Source: Mytilinidion resinicola
Lineage: Eukaryota; Ascomycota; Dothideomycetes; Mytilinidiales; Mytilinidiaceae
NCBI RefSeq assembly: GCF_010093595.1
Contig: NW_022985475.1
Coordinates: 217,540-281,539 of the forward strand
Length of the DNA: 64,000 nucleotides
Direction: 5' to 3'
Shown here: positions 22,763-33,810 of the stretch, one piece after another
Layout: each line of letters starts with the position of its first letter
How positions within the stretch are numbered: position 1 is the stretch's first letter
Position numbers and translations under genes: made by a program
Notes under the pieces: model-generated
Told to the model about the DNA's origin: nothing
What the model saw: only the letters and a program-made list of their open reading frames with translations
Database searches by the model: none

Positions 22763-24367
22763 GACACGACACAAGTCGTGTTTGAACACCCATTTTAGTC
22801 GCGTTATTAAACTCCCAGTTTATTCGCTTTCAGCACCAACGCGAGCTAAATGGGATCTTAAACACAATACAAGTGGCACTCAAGGACAAATAATACCAGA
22901 GGATTCAGTATCTGTCCTAGTTCACTCCCCCTTTCTTCATGAAACCCCGCTAACATGTGTATTACCACCTTCAGGTCCTATCTGTCGAGCTCCGATGTTT
23001 CCGGGCGCTGGCAACCGAAGACTTCGCGGACGTAGGAAGTATGTAGCACTTGTCTGCTAGCGTAATACGTCACTATACGCCACTAGCGTACCTCTCTGGA
23101 AACCCTATATATACCCCTCTTCCTACATAGATAATACTGAAGAGTTCTCTACTTTATGGCTTTTCGCCAGCAATCAGGACTTCCTACGACATAGGTTTGG
23201 GAGAATCACCATGGTTTGAGGTGACAGGTATAGATCCCACGGAGATGCAAGGGATTTTAATGTCAACGGCTGCTTTTATGCATCCGGGTGCCAGATAGCA
23301 GAATAGCATAGACTGTTCTCTTCTTCTTGATATCGCCACATTGCGTTATAGGACTTTCGATAGTGGCTTTTGACAATACACTTACTTTTCCATGCTTTTT
23401 GTGCATATATCTTCGTTTCATCAGCGTGAAAACATTGTGTACCAACTAACGCGAGCTTCCTTCTCATAGGTTCCGTACTCTAGGTTTTTTTTACCCCTTT
23501 TTAATCCCTTTTTAATACCTTTTTAATACCTCTTTCTATACATAATACTCATCCGCAACTAGCTTCACTCATTAAGAAATACTAAACCTACTCAAAACAG
23601 AAGTGTCGAGAGCTGTGTAGACAATTCGTACTCCGCGTCTCGTGTATACACGCTTTACGATGTGGAAGGGTAGCTGTTCACGAGGTTCCATATCTGAAGT
23701 GCAAGCAAGGAGAGAGGGTACCCTCTCCGAGGGAATCGGAACCTGCAGGTTCTGCTAGGATGACTGGAGTGTGGGCCATGTGCCTGATCTCTTGGAATGC
23801 GGACATTGTTCAAAGTCTCAGAAGCACAATATAGTCTTTCTGAATTGCCTTGCTGCACTCCGACTCATGTAAGCGACGATTCTAAGCAGCTAGCCCTACC
23901 TTGCCGCATTGAGCAGCCCCTACGGCTGTCAACTTAATCGCGCAATGAAGTGAGGTTCTAATCTTCATTCAGCCAGAGTGAAGGTCATGCGCTAAGCTCC
24001 GAAACCTCATTTTACACAAGATGCATTCCAAAGTCGACGAGTCGTACTCTCAAAGTTTCTATATACCCTCGCTGCTCTTCAAAAGCTAAGCCAACTCTCC
24101 TCTATTGTCATCCCCATATCAAGATCTTGTCTAGATAATGATTCACCGTCCAGGGTGAAGGCTACACAAGTAGCTATTGTTGCTATTGAAGGAGACTCCC
24201 GCTGCTCCGTGGAGTGAATTTCTATATTAACCTCACAGGCATAAAAACCTCTCTTGCAGACATCGCTATCTGATACTCATATCTTCATCACCACAACCAC
24301 CACCATTTACTGTCTAAACAACTTTCACTTTCTTTGTCCATACATCCTGCAAATCAGGTCGCCGAAG
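22763..24367. other. long intergenic region with T-rich repeats
   Basis: No gene supported. A minus-strand ORF at 23276-23467 (63 codons) has no recognised domain. A TATA-like GCATAAAAACC occurs near 24240, about 130 nt before the next gene. Confidence 0.4.
23493..23532 (+). repeat. short tandem repeat CCCTTTTTAAT type
   Basis: Three to four imperfect copies of an 11-nt T-rich unit. Confidence 0.7.
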
Positions 24368-25099
24368 ATGAACGAACCGTCGAATATGAGCGAAAGCCCC
24401 GGTCACATTATCTTGACGGATTCTCGTGGTACCACAACTTTGAACCTGCCCGACGTTAGTGATGGCGTGGTTGGTTTCGAGACGAAGGGGGTCTTGGATG
24501 AAACCATGACAGTCCAAAGAGCTCCTACCAGACCCGAACAAGTATGGGTCCTCATCCAAGAGGGCGTCACCGCGCGGGTCTGGTTCGGTGAACCACCATT
24601 AACGCCTCTGAAGGGGGTAGACCTCTTAACCACAAAAGTCAAGTTAATCCGCAAAACAGAGGAAGTTGGCTTCATTGAGTCTAATACCGAGGACATGCGG
24701 TCGGTACTCGAGAGCACTTGGGTGGGTTCGACTGAGGTGTTCCACATCACGCCTGATGCGACCACCGACAACGGCTATCTGGATGTTGTCTATGCGAAAT
24801 GGAATCCTACCCTCGTGGTGGAGCATAAGGGGGCCAGCATGATTGTCGTTGCGGATGTAGAAGATCATTTGGTGCTCTCCTGCGTTAAAGGAGAAAACAA
24901 CCTGGCGCAAGATGAGGAACTCTTCAAACATGTTGATGATTGCTCTATTTGCTTAGAGCAATACGACGAGGAGCATCTTGCCGTTCGTCTTCACTGTGGG
25001 CACTACTTCGGCGAGGCGTGCATTCTGCGTGTAATCGAGCGCCTGTCAGACACTCAACCTCGGTGTCCTAATTGTAGGGCATGGATTCACGGGGCTTGA
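24368..25099 (+). CDS. array member I: beta-module plus RING finger
   Basis: 243 residues, one exon. The N-terminal part reads HIILTDSRGTTTLNLPD, VWVLIQEGVTARVWFGEPPL, then NPTLVVEHKGASMIVVADVE, closely matched by the inverted paralog at 27716-28489. The RING at the C-terminus is CSICLEQYDEEHLAVRLHCGHYFGEACILR..CPNC, with all ligands except the fifth (Gly). The protein stops 7 residues after the RING. It is intact and probably expressed; a TATA-like element lies about 130 nt upstream. Predicted E3 ligase of unknown target. Confidence 0.75.
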   Translation: MNEPSNMSESPGHIILTDSRGTTTLNLPDVSDGVVGFETKGVLDETMTVQRAPTRPEQVWVLIQEGVTARVWFGEPPLTPLKGVDLLTTKVKLIRKTEEVGFIESNTEDMRSVLESTWVGSTEVFHITPDATTDNGYLDVVYAKWNPTLVVEHKGASMIVVADVEDHLVLSCVKGENNLAQDEELFKHVDDCSICLEQYDEEHLAVRLHCGHYFGEACILRVIERLSDTQPRCPNCRAWIHGA

Positions 25100-25204
25100 T
25101 TTGCACAAGCTAGATTGAGACTTGCTACCAAATGGCAAAGACATAGTTCTAAGTTGCACGACGTGCTCGATTTCCAGTTCGTTCTCAGCGAAACCACATC
25201 ACTA

Positions 25205-25431
25205 TAGTTACTAGGCCGTTAGTTTGGGCACACGTATATTTCACTGCTTGGTTACCACTCTTGCTCTCTCGACACTACTGTGAGGAGTACCCTAGCTAGT
25301 ATGCCCTCGGTCAGTCAAACGGTAGCCCTATTTCCACTACGTGGAGTTTCACATAGTATTTGGAGCCTGAAAACCTACCGGGAGACCCCCAAGCAGATGC
25401 CGAGAGTGCCCAAACTTATGTCATAGTACTG
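25205..25431. mobile_element. MITE, TA-flanked, TIR with AAGTTTGGGCAC core
   Basis: About 227 nt. The right end reads GTGCCCAAACTTATG..TAGTACTG then TA. The left end is its imperfect inverse (TAGTTACTAGG..GTTAGTTTGGGCAC). Two related copies lie at 45.46-45.88 kb, one sharing the internal GGAGTAC/CTCTCGACACTACTGTGAG segment in reverse orientation. The TA flanks and CAGTAC end are of the Tc1/mariner-pogo kind. No coding capacity. Confidence 0.75.
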
Positions 25432-25618
25432 TATTCACCGAGACCCTTGGCCCTCAAGCGAGATTGCCGAGTCTAGCGTCACGGAGCATTCCCGGGCTTC
25501 GCAGAGAGCCTCCATTTTCTCTTTACCTCGTATTTAGCTCCTCTGAAGGCTCAACGTACCGATTACCCCATCCGCAACTGCAGGCTCATTCCAACGTCTC
25601 ATCAGCTCGTCCAAAACC

Positions 25619-26299
25619 ATGCCCACCCAGAATCAAGACGACCACGACAGTCCCTCCAGCTCACAATCCGCATCCAAACCATGCACTATCGAATTCGGAT
25701 ATCTGGGTCGACCGGCAAAGTACACGCGGCATCTCTTCGAAGGATCTTCTACCAAACTCGCAGATGGGGAGTCTAAGTTTCTTCTTTTCATAGTCGAACA
25801 CGAGGAAGACGATCAAATCGACGTCCGCTTTCCCAAGGGCGCCACAGCACGTACCGCAGGCGGCGATTCCATTTCTTTGGAACGTCGGATCTCGGACTTG
25901 CAGCGTCGATTCTGGACCATCGACCAACGACTAGGGTTTCCGCGGTCTCCCTCGAGTCACGACTATTGTCCTATGCCCGGTCTGGGATGCAATGACGAGA
26001 ACGGATTGACGGCGACTTGGTATAAGAAAGATATCGAAGGCGAGGACCTTGGGGTCTTTGTCGTCTTCGGCAGGGCTTCGAGGCATATTCACCCGGGATA
26101 TGGTCATAAGAAGATGCCACAAACACCAACGTGCTCCGTGCGAGTCGAGTGGGGTAACTGTTGGATGACGGTTTCTCGCGAGCTACGTTCCGAGTATTCT
26201 GACGCGCTTTACGACACGATCATTAGTCTCAAGCCGACCACCAAGCTCCCGAGGTCGACGATTGCGAGACTGCCGAATATTCCAGAGGAGCAGGAATGA
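25619..26299 (+). CDS. array member G: beta-module protein without RING
   Basis: 226 residues, one exon. It carries CTIEFGYLGRPAKYTRHLFEG, VRFPKGATARTAGGD and VRVEWGNCWMTVSREL, all alignable with the gene at 29531 (GTAEFGILGKSQ, VSFPEDATARLG, LRVEYRDAWMNVTL). No zinc finger, no signal peptide, no membrane segment. The MITE at 25205 sits in its upstream region. Function unknown. Confidence 0.65.
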   Translation: MPTQNQDDHDSPSSSQSASKPCTIEFGYLGRPAKYTRHLFEGSSTKLADGESKFLLFIVEHEEDDQIDVRFPKGATARTAGGDSISLERRISDLQRRFWTIDQRLGFPRSPSSHDYCPMPGLGCNDENGLTATWYKKDIEGEDLGVFVVFGRASRHIHPGYGHKKMPQTPTCSVRVEWGNCWMTVSRELRSEYSDALYDTIISLKPTTKLPRSTIARLPNIPEEQE

Positions 26300-27715
26300 G
26301 ATGGCCTAGACGGCTACGGATTAGGGCTGAATGAGGTATTATTACTAAACTGGACGAGAACAGGTTATTCGGTCTGGACTTGGTGGCCGTACCGTGGTGT
26401 GTTCGGTGCGGCTTATATTATCCCTCGGTAATACAAAGTAGACGACCTGAATTGCTCAAATTTAGTGGTTAAACGATATTATAGTGGTGGAATGAAGGAC
26501 AGCAGCTTCCAGTTCTGACCCGGCTAGCGGTGATGTGATGCGCCCGAGCCTCGAGGCGGTTTGCCAGAATGGCTGAGCTTGCAATACATAAGCGTCAGAT
26601 GTTCCAGGTCAATCGTCTCTAGTCAATTATACTCTCGAGTCACTTCAGGTTAATCTACATTGCCTATATCAACCAAAGCCGAAGGAATCATATGATCAAC
26701 TTCTTTTATATCTTCTTTCTAGTCCACATGAGACCTCTTGAACAAAGGCGATATAAGAAACCATTTTGCCCTGCTTCTTTTTTTATTCGGCTCGTTAGCC
26801 CCGAAAGCTTGAATACTTGAGCCTGCCCATGCGCTAATGCCTCTTCCATCTGCTTAGCATAGCCACCTCCTGTCGCCCTGACTCCTGAGATATTCAAGAT
26901 GGGCGCAAGCCAGAGCACCGTGCTAACACTGGAGCAACTCGTAAGACTTAAAGAGACATCGGAATCCGGAGCGACTGCCCAACTTGAAGACATCTTTGGG
27001 TCGGTAAAAGCGGCCAGAAAAGCCTCTGAGTAATATAGCACCTCGTAAATAGATAGTTGGCTCGCTACGGATGATGTAGGAAAGCACCAAAAGACCAGTT
27101 TGGGGTCATTGGGAGCCCCGGAGACCAGGACGACTGATAGTCATCGTCTAAATGAGGGAGACTTCAAAACGCAGATCACAACCCAATAGTATCGCGAGGC
27201 GCCAGCGCAAGAGCCGAATCGAAGCTATAGGTGACTGAAGTCAGGAGGCATCTCAAAGACCTTGAGGATAGGAAACGTTAATAGCTCCAAAGTTGAACAG
27301 AATTTCATATTCGGCCAGCTAGAAAACAGTCATCAGTCATCAAGCTCAACGAAAGGCCGCGAAGTCAAGACGAAGAAAGGGGATAAGAGGAGACGAGGGT
27401 ACATTTCACTACTACAACATGTCACATGGATCGAAGATGACGTAAAATAGGATAATGCTTTGTTACTTAAGAGTGCCAAGCCGTGGCCACTAAGTACCAT
27501 CCAACCCAAGAACTAATGTCTAGTAAGATTTCATATCGGGTGTTCATCGTAGAAGTCCATCTTGGTTGAACTGATGGCGTGGTTTCGAAGTCGTAGCAGT
27601 AAAAGCCCAGAAAAGTAGTCGTACAGCTCGGGGTTCGTTTATCTGTGATATGGGCGTTGATCTGACTGTGCCATGAGTTCGACTTATTGTAGTCGAAGTG
27701 ATAGATATGTGCCGA
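26300..27715. other. intergenic, one possible micro-ORF
   Basis: Apart from the 44-codon frame listed separately, no gene is supported. Confidence 0.35.
26899..27033 (+). CDS. possible 44-residue micro-protein
   Basis: An ATG-started frame reading MGASQSTVLTLEQLVRLKET and ending GSVKAARKASE. It is amphipathic and could be chance. MGxxxS at the start would allow N-myristoylation if translated. Confidence 0.2.
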   Translation: MGASQSTVLTLEQLVRLKETSESGATAQLEDIFGSVKAARKASE

Positions 27716-28489
27716 TCATGCGCCCTGAATCGTAGCCCTGTAGTTGGGGCACCGCGGTGCCTGCGTATTTGAGGAGTGCTGGATTACTCCTAAAATGCAG
27801 TCTTTTCCGAAGTAGTGGCCGCAGGGCAGACGAACCGCAAGGTGGTCTGTGTCGTAGGGATCCAAGCAAATCGAGCATTCGCTAACCTCCTCAAACATCT
27901 CCATATCCTGAGTCCTACGGGTAGGCTCCTGGTGCCCATTGGGTACCTTGGTGACTGCCAAGGCATCTCCCAGACCTGCAATGACGATCACAGTCCTTCC
28001 GCCGTGCTGTAGCACGATAGTTGGTTTTCCTTTTGTGTGGACAAGTTGGTACCCCGTATGATGGAAAATTTCATGGGACCCCACCCAAGAGCTTTCGAAT
28101 TTTGATCGCATATACTGGGTGAAGTCTTCTGCGGTCGCCTTCATCTTATCGAACCGGTTCATGATGTAGGTCTGGCACAAAGGGAATAAAACCTTCATTG
28201 TTGGCGTTAGTACTGGCTCACCGAACCAGATCCTGGGGGCTACGCCCTCCTGGATGTAAACTAGTACTAATTCAGGGCGTGCGGTGTCTCTCTCGATGGC
28301 GATGGTGCTTTTGATGACCCCATGATGGTGAAAGTTGACTTTCTGGGTTTTGTCACGAGGGAGGTGGATAGTCGCGGTGCCGTGAACGTCGGTTACGATG
28401 ATGTGAGCAGTGTTTTCCGATACAGCGGGTGAGACCTGCTCGACATTATCCCCAATACTGGCGGACGCCTCTCTGCCATGTCCCTCCAT
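27716..28489 (-). CDS. array member J: beta-module plus RING lacking its last Cys
   Basis: 257 residues on the minus strand, the only inverted array member. It aligns along its length with the gene at 24368: HIIVTDVHGTATIHLPRD, YIQEGVAPRIWFGEPVL, KPTIVLQHGGRTVIVIAG, then the RING CSICLDPYDTDHLAVRLPCGHYFGKDCILG. The final pair is CPNY instead of CPNC (TAC for TGC/TGT, a G-to-A change on the coding strand). Loss of this zinc ligand should damage the RING. So the gene may be non-functional as a ligase or a very young pseudogene, although the frame is intact. Confidence 0.7.
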   Translation of the reverse strand: MEGHGREASASIGDNVEQVSPAVSENTAHIIVTDVHGTATIHLPRDKTQKVNFHHHGVIKSTIAIERDTARPELVLVYIQEGVAPRIWFGEPVLTPTMKVLFPLCQTYIMNRFDKMKATAEDFTQYMRSKFESSWVGSHEIFHHTGYQLVHTKGKPTIVLQHGGRTVIVIAGLGDALAVTKVPNGHQEPTRRTQDMEMFEEVSECSICLDPYDTDHLAVRLPCGHYFGKDCILGVIQHSSNTQAPRCPNYRATIQGA

Positions 28490-29530
28490 GCTTGGTAGTG
28501 TATATCCGAGACAGGTAGTCGGCCGGTGTTGTGGTAGGGCGGGTGGTTGGTAATGGCTGTGGTTGTGGGAAGGAAGTTGTAAAGATTAAGAAAAGAAGTG
28601 CATGGGGAGAGGGTTTTGTGTGCCTAGAGCTAGTCATGGCGGAACTTCGTCAGAAACCGAACGGGTGGATGATATTGCCAAGCTTTGAGTACCTCCTGTA
28701 CTTACATTTCGCTCTCTCATCTACCACACGTACGATTCTAGGCCTTTGTTTTAGGCACACAAATATACCACTGCATGGGATCATTGTATCCTATACTAGG
28801 CAATTCCGGTGTATCTCTTTCATAGTATCAGCTTAGTTTGTGCCGGGACTAAGTTGAAAATATGATTGATGATGTAGAATACAATCAGCGTTAGACCCCT
28901 TCTCTAATGCTGGCCAAAAGTACTCTACTGAAACGCGGAATCGCGCGCCAAATTCCTCTTATAAGCCTGCCAAGAAAACTTAGGAATCCTTTAACCTATC
29001 CGTCTCTGTCTCAGTTTCCACATCTTATGCCTCGTTTGAATCTGTTTGTCTGAAGTCTTGGTGCATCCTGGCGTGCAGCTACTTGAATCAGACCCAATGC
29101 TTGTTTCTCGCTTTAAAGAGCTGTTTGCAGCTGTATGCATTAAGACAATGTTGCATCACAGTCTGAAACAGTCTAGTACAAAGATTGCCCTAGCTTCTCT
29201 TTCTGCATGGGGTCTCACCTTACAAACCGCACGAGAACAAAGTGGAGTAAGCATCCCGAGTCAGAGGGAGTATCTTATAGAGGCAGGCGTCTTCTCGCTT
29301 TGAAATCTTCATTCTCTGTGTCAAGTCGCCCTAACACAGACCTCGATCCTCCTCTTCCCTCCATACAACCGAGTACTCAACAGCTCGCCAACCTACAAGC
29401 TACGAGGTTCCAACACTCGGATCGAAGCAGGCCTCAGAAGTAAAGAACACCCCCGCGCGAAAGAGCAGCCTAGCTAGGGAGAGATCTCGAAGTCCATCGA
29501 AACTCCTTCATCAGCGAGTGCTCATTTCTT
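28490..29530. other. divergent intergenic region
   Basis: It lies between the inverted member J and member H. Several short frames, none convincing. Confidence 0.35.
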
Positions 29531-30286
29531 ATGCCCTATACCAACCTAGCCGCCATGGTATCCAAAACGGATCTCACTCCCCCACCGAAATGCTCGTCAT
29601 CGTCTAAAGAATCCGAGGACAACCCCTACCGCGGTACTGCAGAGTTTGGCATCTTGGGGAAAAGCCAAATTCGAACCGTCCAGATCCATCAAAAGTCTCA
29701 TTTAGCGTTCGCAGACGAGTCCGGGCGGGTTGTATTCCAGATCTTCGTGGACGACTCGATAACTGTGAGCTTCCCCGAAGACGCAACAGCGCGCCTGGGG
29801 ATCAATGGGCCGACAATCCCCACGGACCGAGAATGCGTCGACCCTAAAGACTTGAAACGTGGGGCGTATGGGGCGACGCACCGCTGCGAGTTTTGGATCC
29901 GAGCCCAGGAGTGTCTGATAGAGGAGGCCGAGAAGATTACTGAAGCCACACAAATCGTTCGTTTTGGAGACGGGTATTTGAGTGCGAGTGATCATGGCAA
30001 GTGGTGCGGGCTGTTCATGGCAAAGCCCGTTTCTCTTCGAGTTGAGTATAGGGATGCCTGGATGAATGTTACCCTACCTGGTGATGATGGCGACGGCATC
30101 ATCCTCATACCCGATGTCATTGTTACCCCTATTTCACTTCCCAAGCTCGTTACGACACGCCCGATTGTCGACCTGACCCAGGGACTTCCTCATCATCCTC
30201 GTTCGTTACCCGCAAGACGGAGACGACCTTCAGAGTTATTACCAACCTACTTCATTCCTTATTTCCGAGAACCCATACCTCATTAG
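29531..30286 (+). CDS. array member H: beta-module protein without RING
   Basis: 251 residues from the ATG at 29531; a second ATG eight codons later (29555) is equally possible. Motifs are GTAEFGILGKSQ, VSFPEDATARLGINGPT and VSLRVEYRDAWMNVTLPGDD, paralogous to the gene at 25619. The C-terminus is Pro/Arg-rich (ARRRRPSELLP). It is the last recognisable member of the array. Function unknown. Confidence 0.65.
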   Translation: MPYTNLAAMVSKTDLTPPPKCSSSSKESEDNPYRGTAEFGILGKSQIRTVQIHQKSHLAFADESGRVVFQIFVDDSITVSFPEDATARLGINGPTIPTDRECVDPKDLKRGAYGATHRCEFWIRAQECLIEEAEKITEATQIVRFGDGYLSASDHGKWCGLFMAKPVSLRVEYRDAWMNVTLPGDDGDGIILIPDVIVTPISLPKLVTTRPIVDLTQGLPHHPRSLPARRRRPSELLPTYFIPYFREPIPH

Positions 30287-30953
30287 GGCCAAGACTACTT
30301 CCTCCATATCTCTTCCTTTGCTTTCTCTCATCTACGGTTCCGGGATCAGCTTGTCTTCTGTCTCACCTTGCTCCTTTCACTTCCCCCCCAGTCAGCGCAT
30401 ACCCGTTCGCAATTTCATGCCTCGCACTAGCCCTCCTGTACCATAGCAGTTAGCATAATAGACACTCAGGGCTCCGCGAATTCCGTGCTTACCTGCCTTC
30501 TAGCCCCTTGCCTCACACCCCTCCAATGGACTCACGCGATTTCATTCAAACTCAAACCTCTTTTCAAGCACTCCACAAAGCCCTTCCCACTGCTCCAATC
30601 CACCAGTTTCACTCCCTCTGGATACGGCCTGAGAAACAAAAAGACCGTCTCCACTCACCTCGATCAACCTCACGCTGCTCCTGCCTACCCTATCAGCTCC
30701 AACAGCTCAGCGGGTTTCAGCCTCCACTCATGCCCAGATATGCTCTTGATTGACGTCCACCACCGCTGCAAAGCTGGCCATAACTCTCCTCGATCTGGAA
30801 CCTCACTATAGCGCCGCAGTCAGCACCACACAGCGCGGCACCCACATGCAAAGGGAATCTATTCTCGTATTCTAAGGATGCGGTAGCGCATCTCACGCCC
30901 CACCCACCATACCAATCCCGTCCCTCACTCCCCCGTCCCCCCTGGGCATCCCG
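30287..30953. other. intergenic, C/T-rich
   Basis: An open frame at 30485-30811 is low-complexity and probably chance. No other signal. Confidence 0.35.
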
Positions 30954-32774
30954 CTACAACCCCCACTGCCCCTCGACATCCCGCCTCACCCTCTCCCTCT
31001 CCCGCTCCGCCGCCTCCCTCTCCATCTCCTCCCTCAGCCGCACCGCCTCCTCGCCCACATTCTTCTCCCCCTTCATCCGCTGCCTCGCCTCATACATCTC
31101 TCTCCCCCTGAGAATCCGCTCCACAATCTCGCCCGCATTCACGTTGTTGTACTCGTGGTTCGGCAGCTCCCTGTACACGCCGAGCGCCTTGGCGACGGCG
31201 TAGGGGTCGTACGTCAGCGGCATGAAGGTCGTGTGGCCGTGGTAGACGGTGAGGTTGGGCGGCCCACCCGCCCCGGGGGTCGAGGCGGCGTCTTCGGGGA
31301 GGGAGGGCGAGATGGTGCGCGGCGTGGTGTAGGGGAGGGAGGAGAGGAAGGCGCGGGACAGGGAGAAGGGGGCGCCGAAGATGAGGGCGTGGATGTACTG
31401 CTCGTTCAATGCAAATTAGCTGAGATTCAAACCAGTTTTTGGGGATGCGTGAGGGGAAGGGGATGTACCTTGCATTGCAGCACGCAGAGCCCCCGCTCGA
31501 AGATGTTCATGATGGGGTAGTTGATGCCCTTCCAGTGGTTGATGACCTCGTCGTCGTGGATCCCGGCGACTATGAATACGGGGCCGTAGTCCTCGCCCGC
31601 CTCTGCGACCCGCGCCGCTTTAGCTTCGTCGGTATACCATCCCCGCGCCCGCCCCGCTTCCTCTTCAGCTTGCGTGACGAGGCGCAGGAACTCGATGTGG
31701 CCGGAAGAGAAGAGGTCGAAGCCGCCGTCGACATACACAACCGCCTGGCCCTTCCGCGCGCCCTTGCCTGTGACGAGCTGCGTGAACGTGCCCTTCTCTT
31801 CCTTGACGGCGTGATGCGACGACGAATGCGAATGGTGATGGCTATGGCTCGGCCGCTTTCCGGACCCATCTGTCGAGGATCTCCGCCCAGTGCTATCCGA
31901 CGAGTTCGACGTACTCGTCTGCGTCGTCCGCCTCTCCTTCACCGGCCGGCTCGCGTGCCAGTACCACACGTCGCTCCCCGGCCGCAGCCCGCTCTCGTCG
32001 GTCGCGTAGTCCTTTATCCGCTGGCGCATGGCCTCACCCGTGCTCTTCCGCTCGTCCTCGCTCCCCGGTCCCTCGTCCCCGGCCAGCATACTTTGCAGGG
32101 ACTGTATGAAGTGGGTTTTCGTGCACAGCAGCATGCGCCCGACGAGGTCGGTGGTGGAGATGCCCGGGGTGCGCTTGACGACTTTGAAGCGGCCGGCCTG
32201 CTTGACGAAGCGGTAGCAGTCCTCGCCCGCGGCGTCGGAGGTGATGTCGTCGCCGTGCACGACGTAGTGGCAGCCGTAGTGGGTGATCCAGGGGAGCGAG
32301 GTTACGTAGGGGGCCGAGGGGATGGCGAGGGTGGCCCAGCGGCAGGCTTCGACTGCTGCGATGCTGTATGAGCGCACGCTTATTAGTGCGGTTTGAGGTT
32401 TGAAAGGAAGCGAGGGCTGTATATACCGCTCCTTCAGCGTCATGACGGTTGGGCCTTTGTTTTCCATGATTGCTTCGTCGGAGTGGACGCCGACGAGGAG
32501 CTCGGTGCCGAGTTGGCGGGCTTGAAGCATTGCGCCGGCATGGCCTGTGTTATCCGGGTCAGTGTCGGGAGTACGGGCATAGAGCGGAGGGTGGCTACCG
32601 TGATGGCTAAAGTCGAAGCAGCCGTCAATCCAGATGCGGTCTTGGGAGACGGGGACGTCGTTCTGGGGATCCACAGGCCATTGGCCGGGCGGAGGGATCC
32701 ATTCGCCCTGGGATTGTTAAAATGGGCTGGTGAAGCTGGGGTGGTGGTACCTTTGCGCTCTGTCGGCGCTGCAT
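30954..32774 (-). CDS. ECT1: ethanolamine-phosphate cytidylyltransferase
   Basis: Five exons: 32774-32751, 32707-32599, 32544-32427, 32363-31469, 31397-30954. All are in phase and give 529 residues. Removing the introns restores DGCFDFSHHGHAGAMLQARQ and LKERIAAVEACRWA. It has the two nucleotidyltransferase domains typical of PCYT2. The first carries HHGHAG (HxGH) and, later, HYGCHYVVHGDD. The second begins YVDGGFDLFSSGHIEFLRL and has the divergent HxGH normal for the family. A His/Ser-rich linker (SHSHHHSHSSSHH) separates them. It makes CDP-ethanolamine for phosphatidylethanolamine synthesis by the Kennedy pathway. The first intron (43 nt) is short, so the exact start is less certain. Confidence 0.93.
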
Positions 32775-32959
32775 ATTGGCGGTGTGGTGTGGAGTGGTGA
32801 TGACGATGCTGGCAGAACGCGGGGGTTCGTGCAGGCACACGGGTGCAGTTATTTGATTGATCCTTGGCAGGCCCAATCACATGCTTGGCCGCCTGGTTTA
32901 TTGGAGTAGTATGCCGAAGAATGGATGGATCGAGGTAGTTCGGACGGTGTGTGGCAGTA

Positions 32960-33073
32960 CAGTATCCCCCCCTGTACAGACTAGACACGATCGTGCGTAG
33001 AACAAGGGATTTTACATACAAAAACCCTTGTTTTGCGCACGGTCGTGTCCAGTCCGTACAGGGGGGAATACTG
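32960..33073. mobile_element. foldback MITE, 114 nt, TA-flanked
   Basis: Two arms of about 50 nt form an imperfect inverted repeat around a 16-nt centre (33009-33024). The ends are CAGTAT and ATACTG, flanked by TA on both sides (32958-32959; 33074-33075), as in pogo/Tc1-like elements. Differences between the arms are mostly C/T or G/A. No coding capacity. Confidence 0.75.
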
Positions 33074-33309
33074 TAGTTGGTAGTTTGGCGAGGTCTACAT
33101 CAGGGCGGTTCTTTCCGTTCGAGTGCGAGCCTCTGTTTTAACAACGCATCAGACTGGAGGGCGCGGACAGCCAGCGCTCCTGCCGCATAGTCGGTCCAAG
33201 GGGTCCCAGAGTTCGGTGTGCCAAGAGTGGCTGGAATTGGGAATTGGACCTTAGCCACCGCCGTCACCACGGTTCTGAGGCAATCCACGAGATAACGTCT
33301 CCCGCGGGT

Positions 33310-33426
33310 GCAGGCACGCAGGCACGCAGGCACGCAGGCACGCAGGCACGCAGGCACGCAGGCACGCAGGCACGCAGGCACGCAGGCACGCAGGCACGCA
33401 GGCACGCAGGCACGCAGGCACGCAGG
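33310..33426 (+). repeat. minisatellite (GCAGGCAC)n, about 14.6 copies
   Basis: A near-perfect 8-nt tandem repeat of 117 nt. Because 8 is not a multiple of three, the three frames on each strand cycle through the same 24-nt period and stay open, creating spurious ORFs in both directions. Confidence 0.95.
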
Positions 33427-33810
33427 GTTGACGATGCTGCGGGTCAACGGCGAGGCGCGCGTGGGCCCTGCATCGAGTTGTCGCCACCAGACCCTGCGGT
33501 CCGATCTGCTCAGGGCCGCCAAACAGCGACGGGTGGTTGGCTGGAGCAGAGCACCGCAGCGCGCCGCCCTTCACTGTTTATCAGGCCGCCCGACCCAGAA
33601 AGCAAGGCATCGCGTCGCCGCGGTGCGAGCCGTCTCCCCGCCAGACGACACCTCCGTCCCGAACTCTCCTCTAGGGCTCCTCACCGCCCGCATCCCGACA
33701 GCTGCAAGACGCCGGCAAGCCCCCGACATCCTCGTTCCGCTGCGCTGCTAGTTTCCGCCGTGCCTGACCTGAAACCACGGCATTCAGGGGCATCTGCGGG
33801 GCCAGCCAGC

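Larger units (their letters stand above)
32775..33810. other. intergenic with foldback element and minisatellite
   Basis: It contains the hairpin at 32960-33073 and the 8-nt repeat at 33310-33426, described separately. Long open frames on both strands here are products of the repeat. Confidence 0.5.
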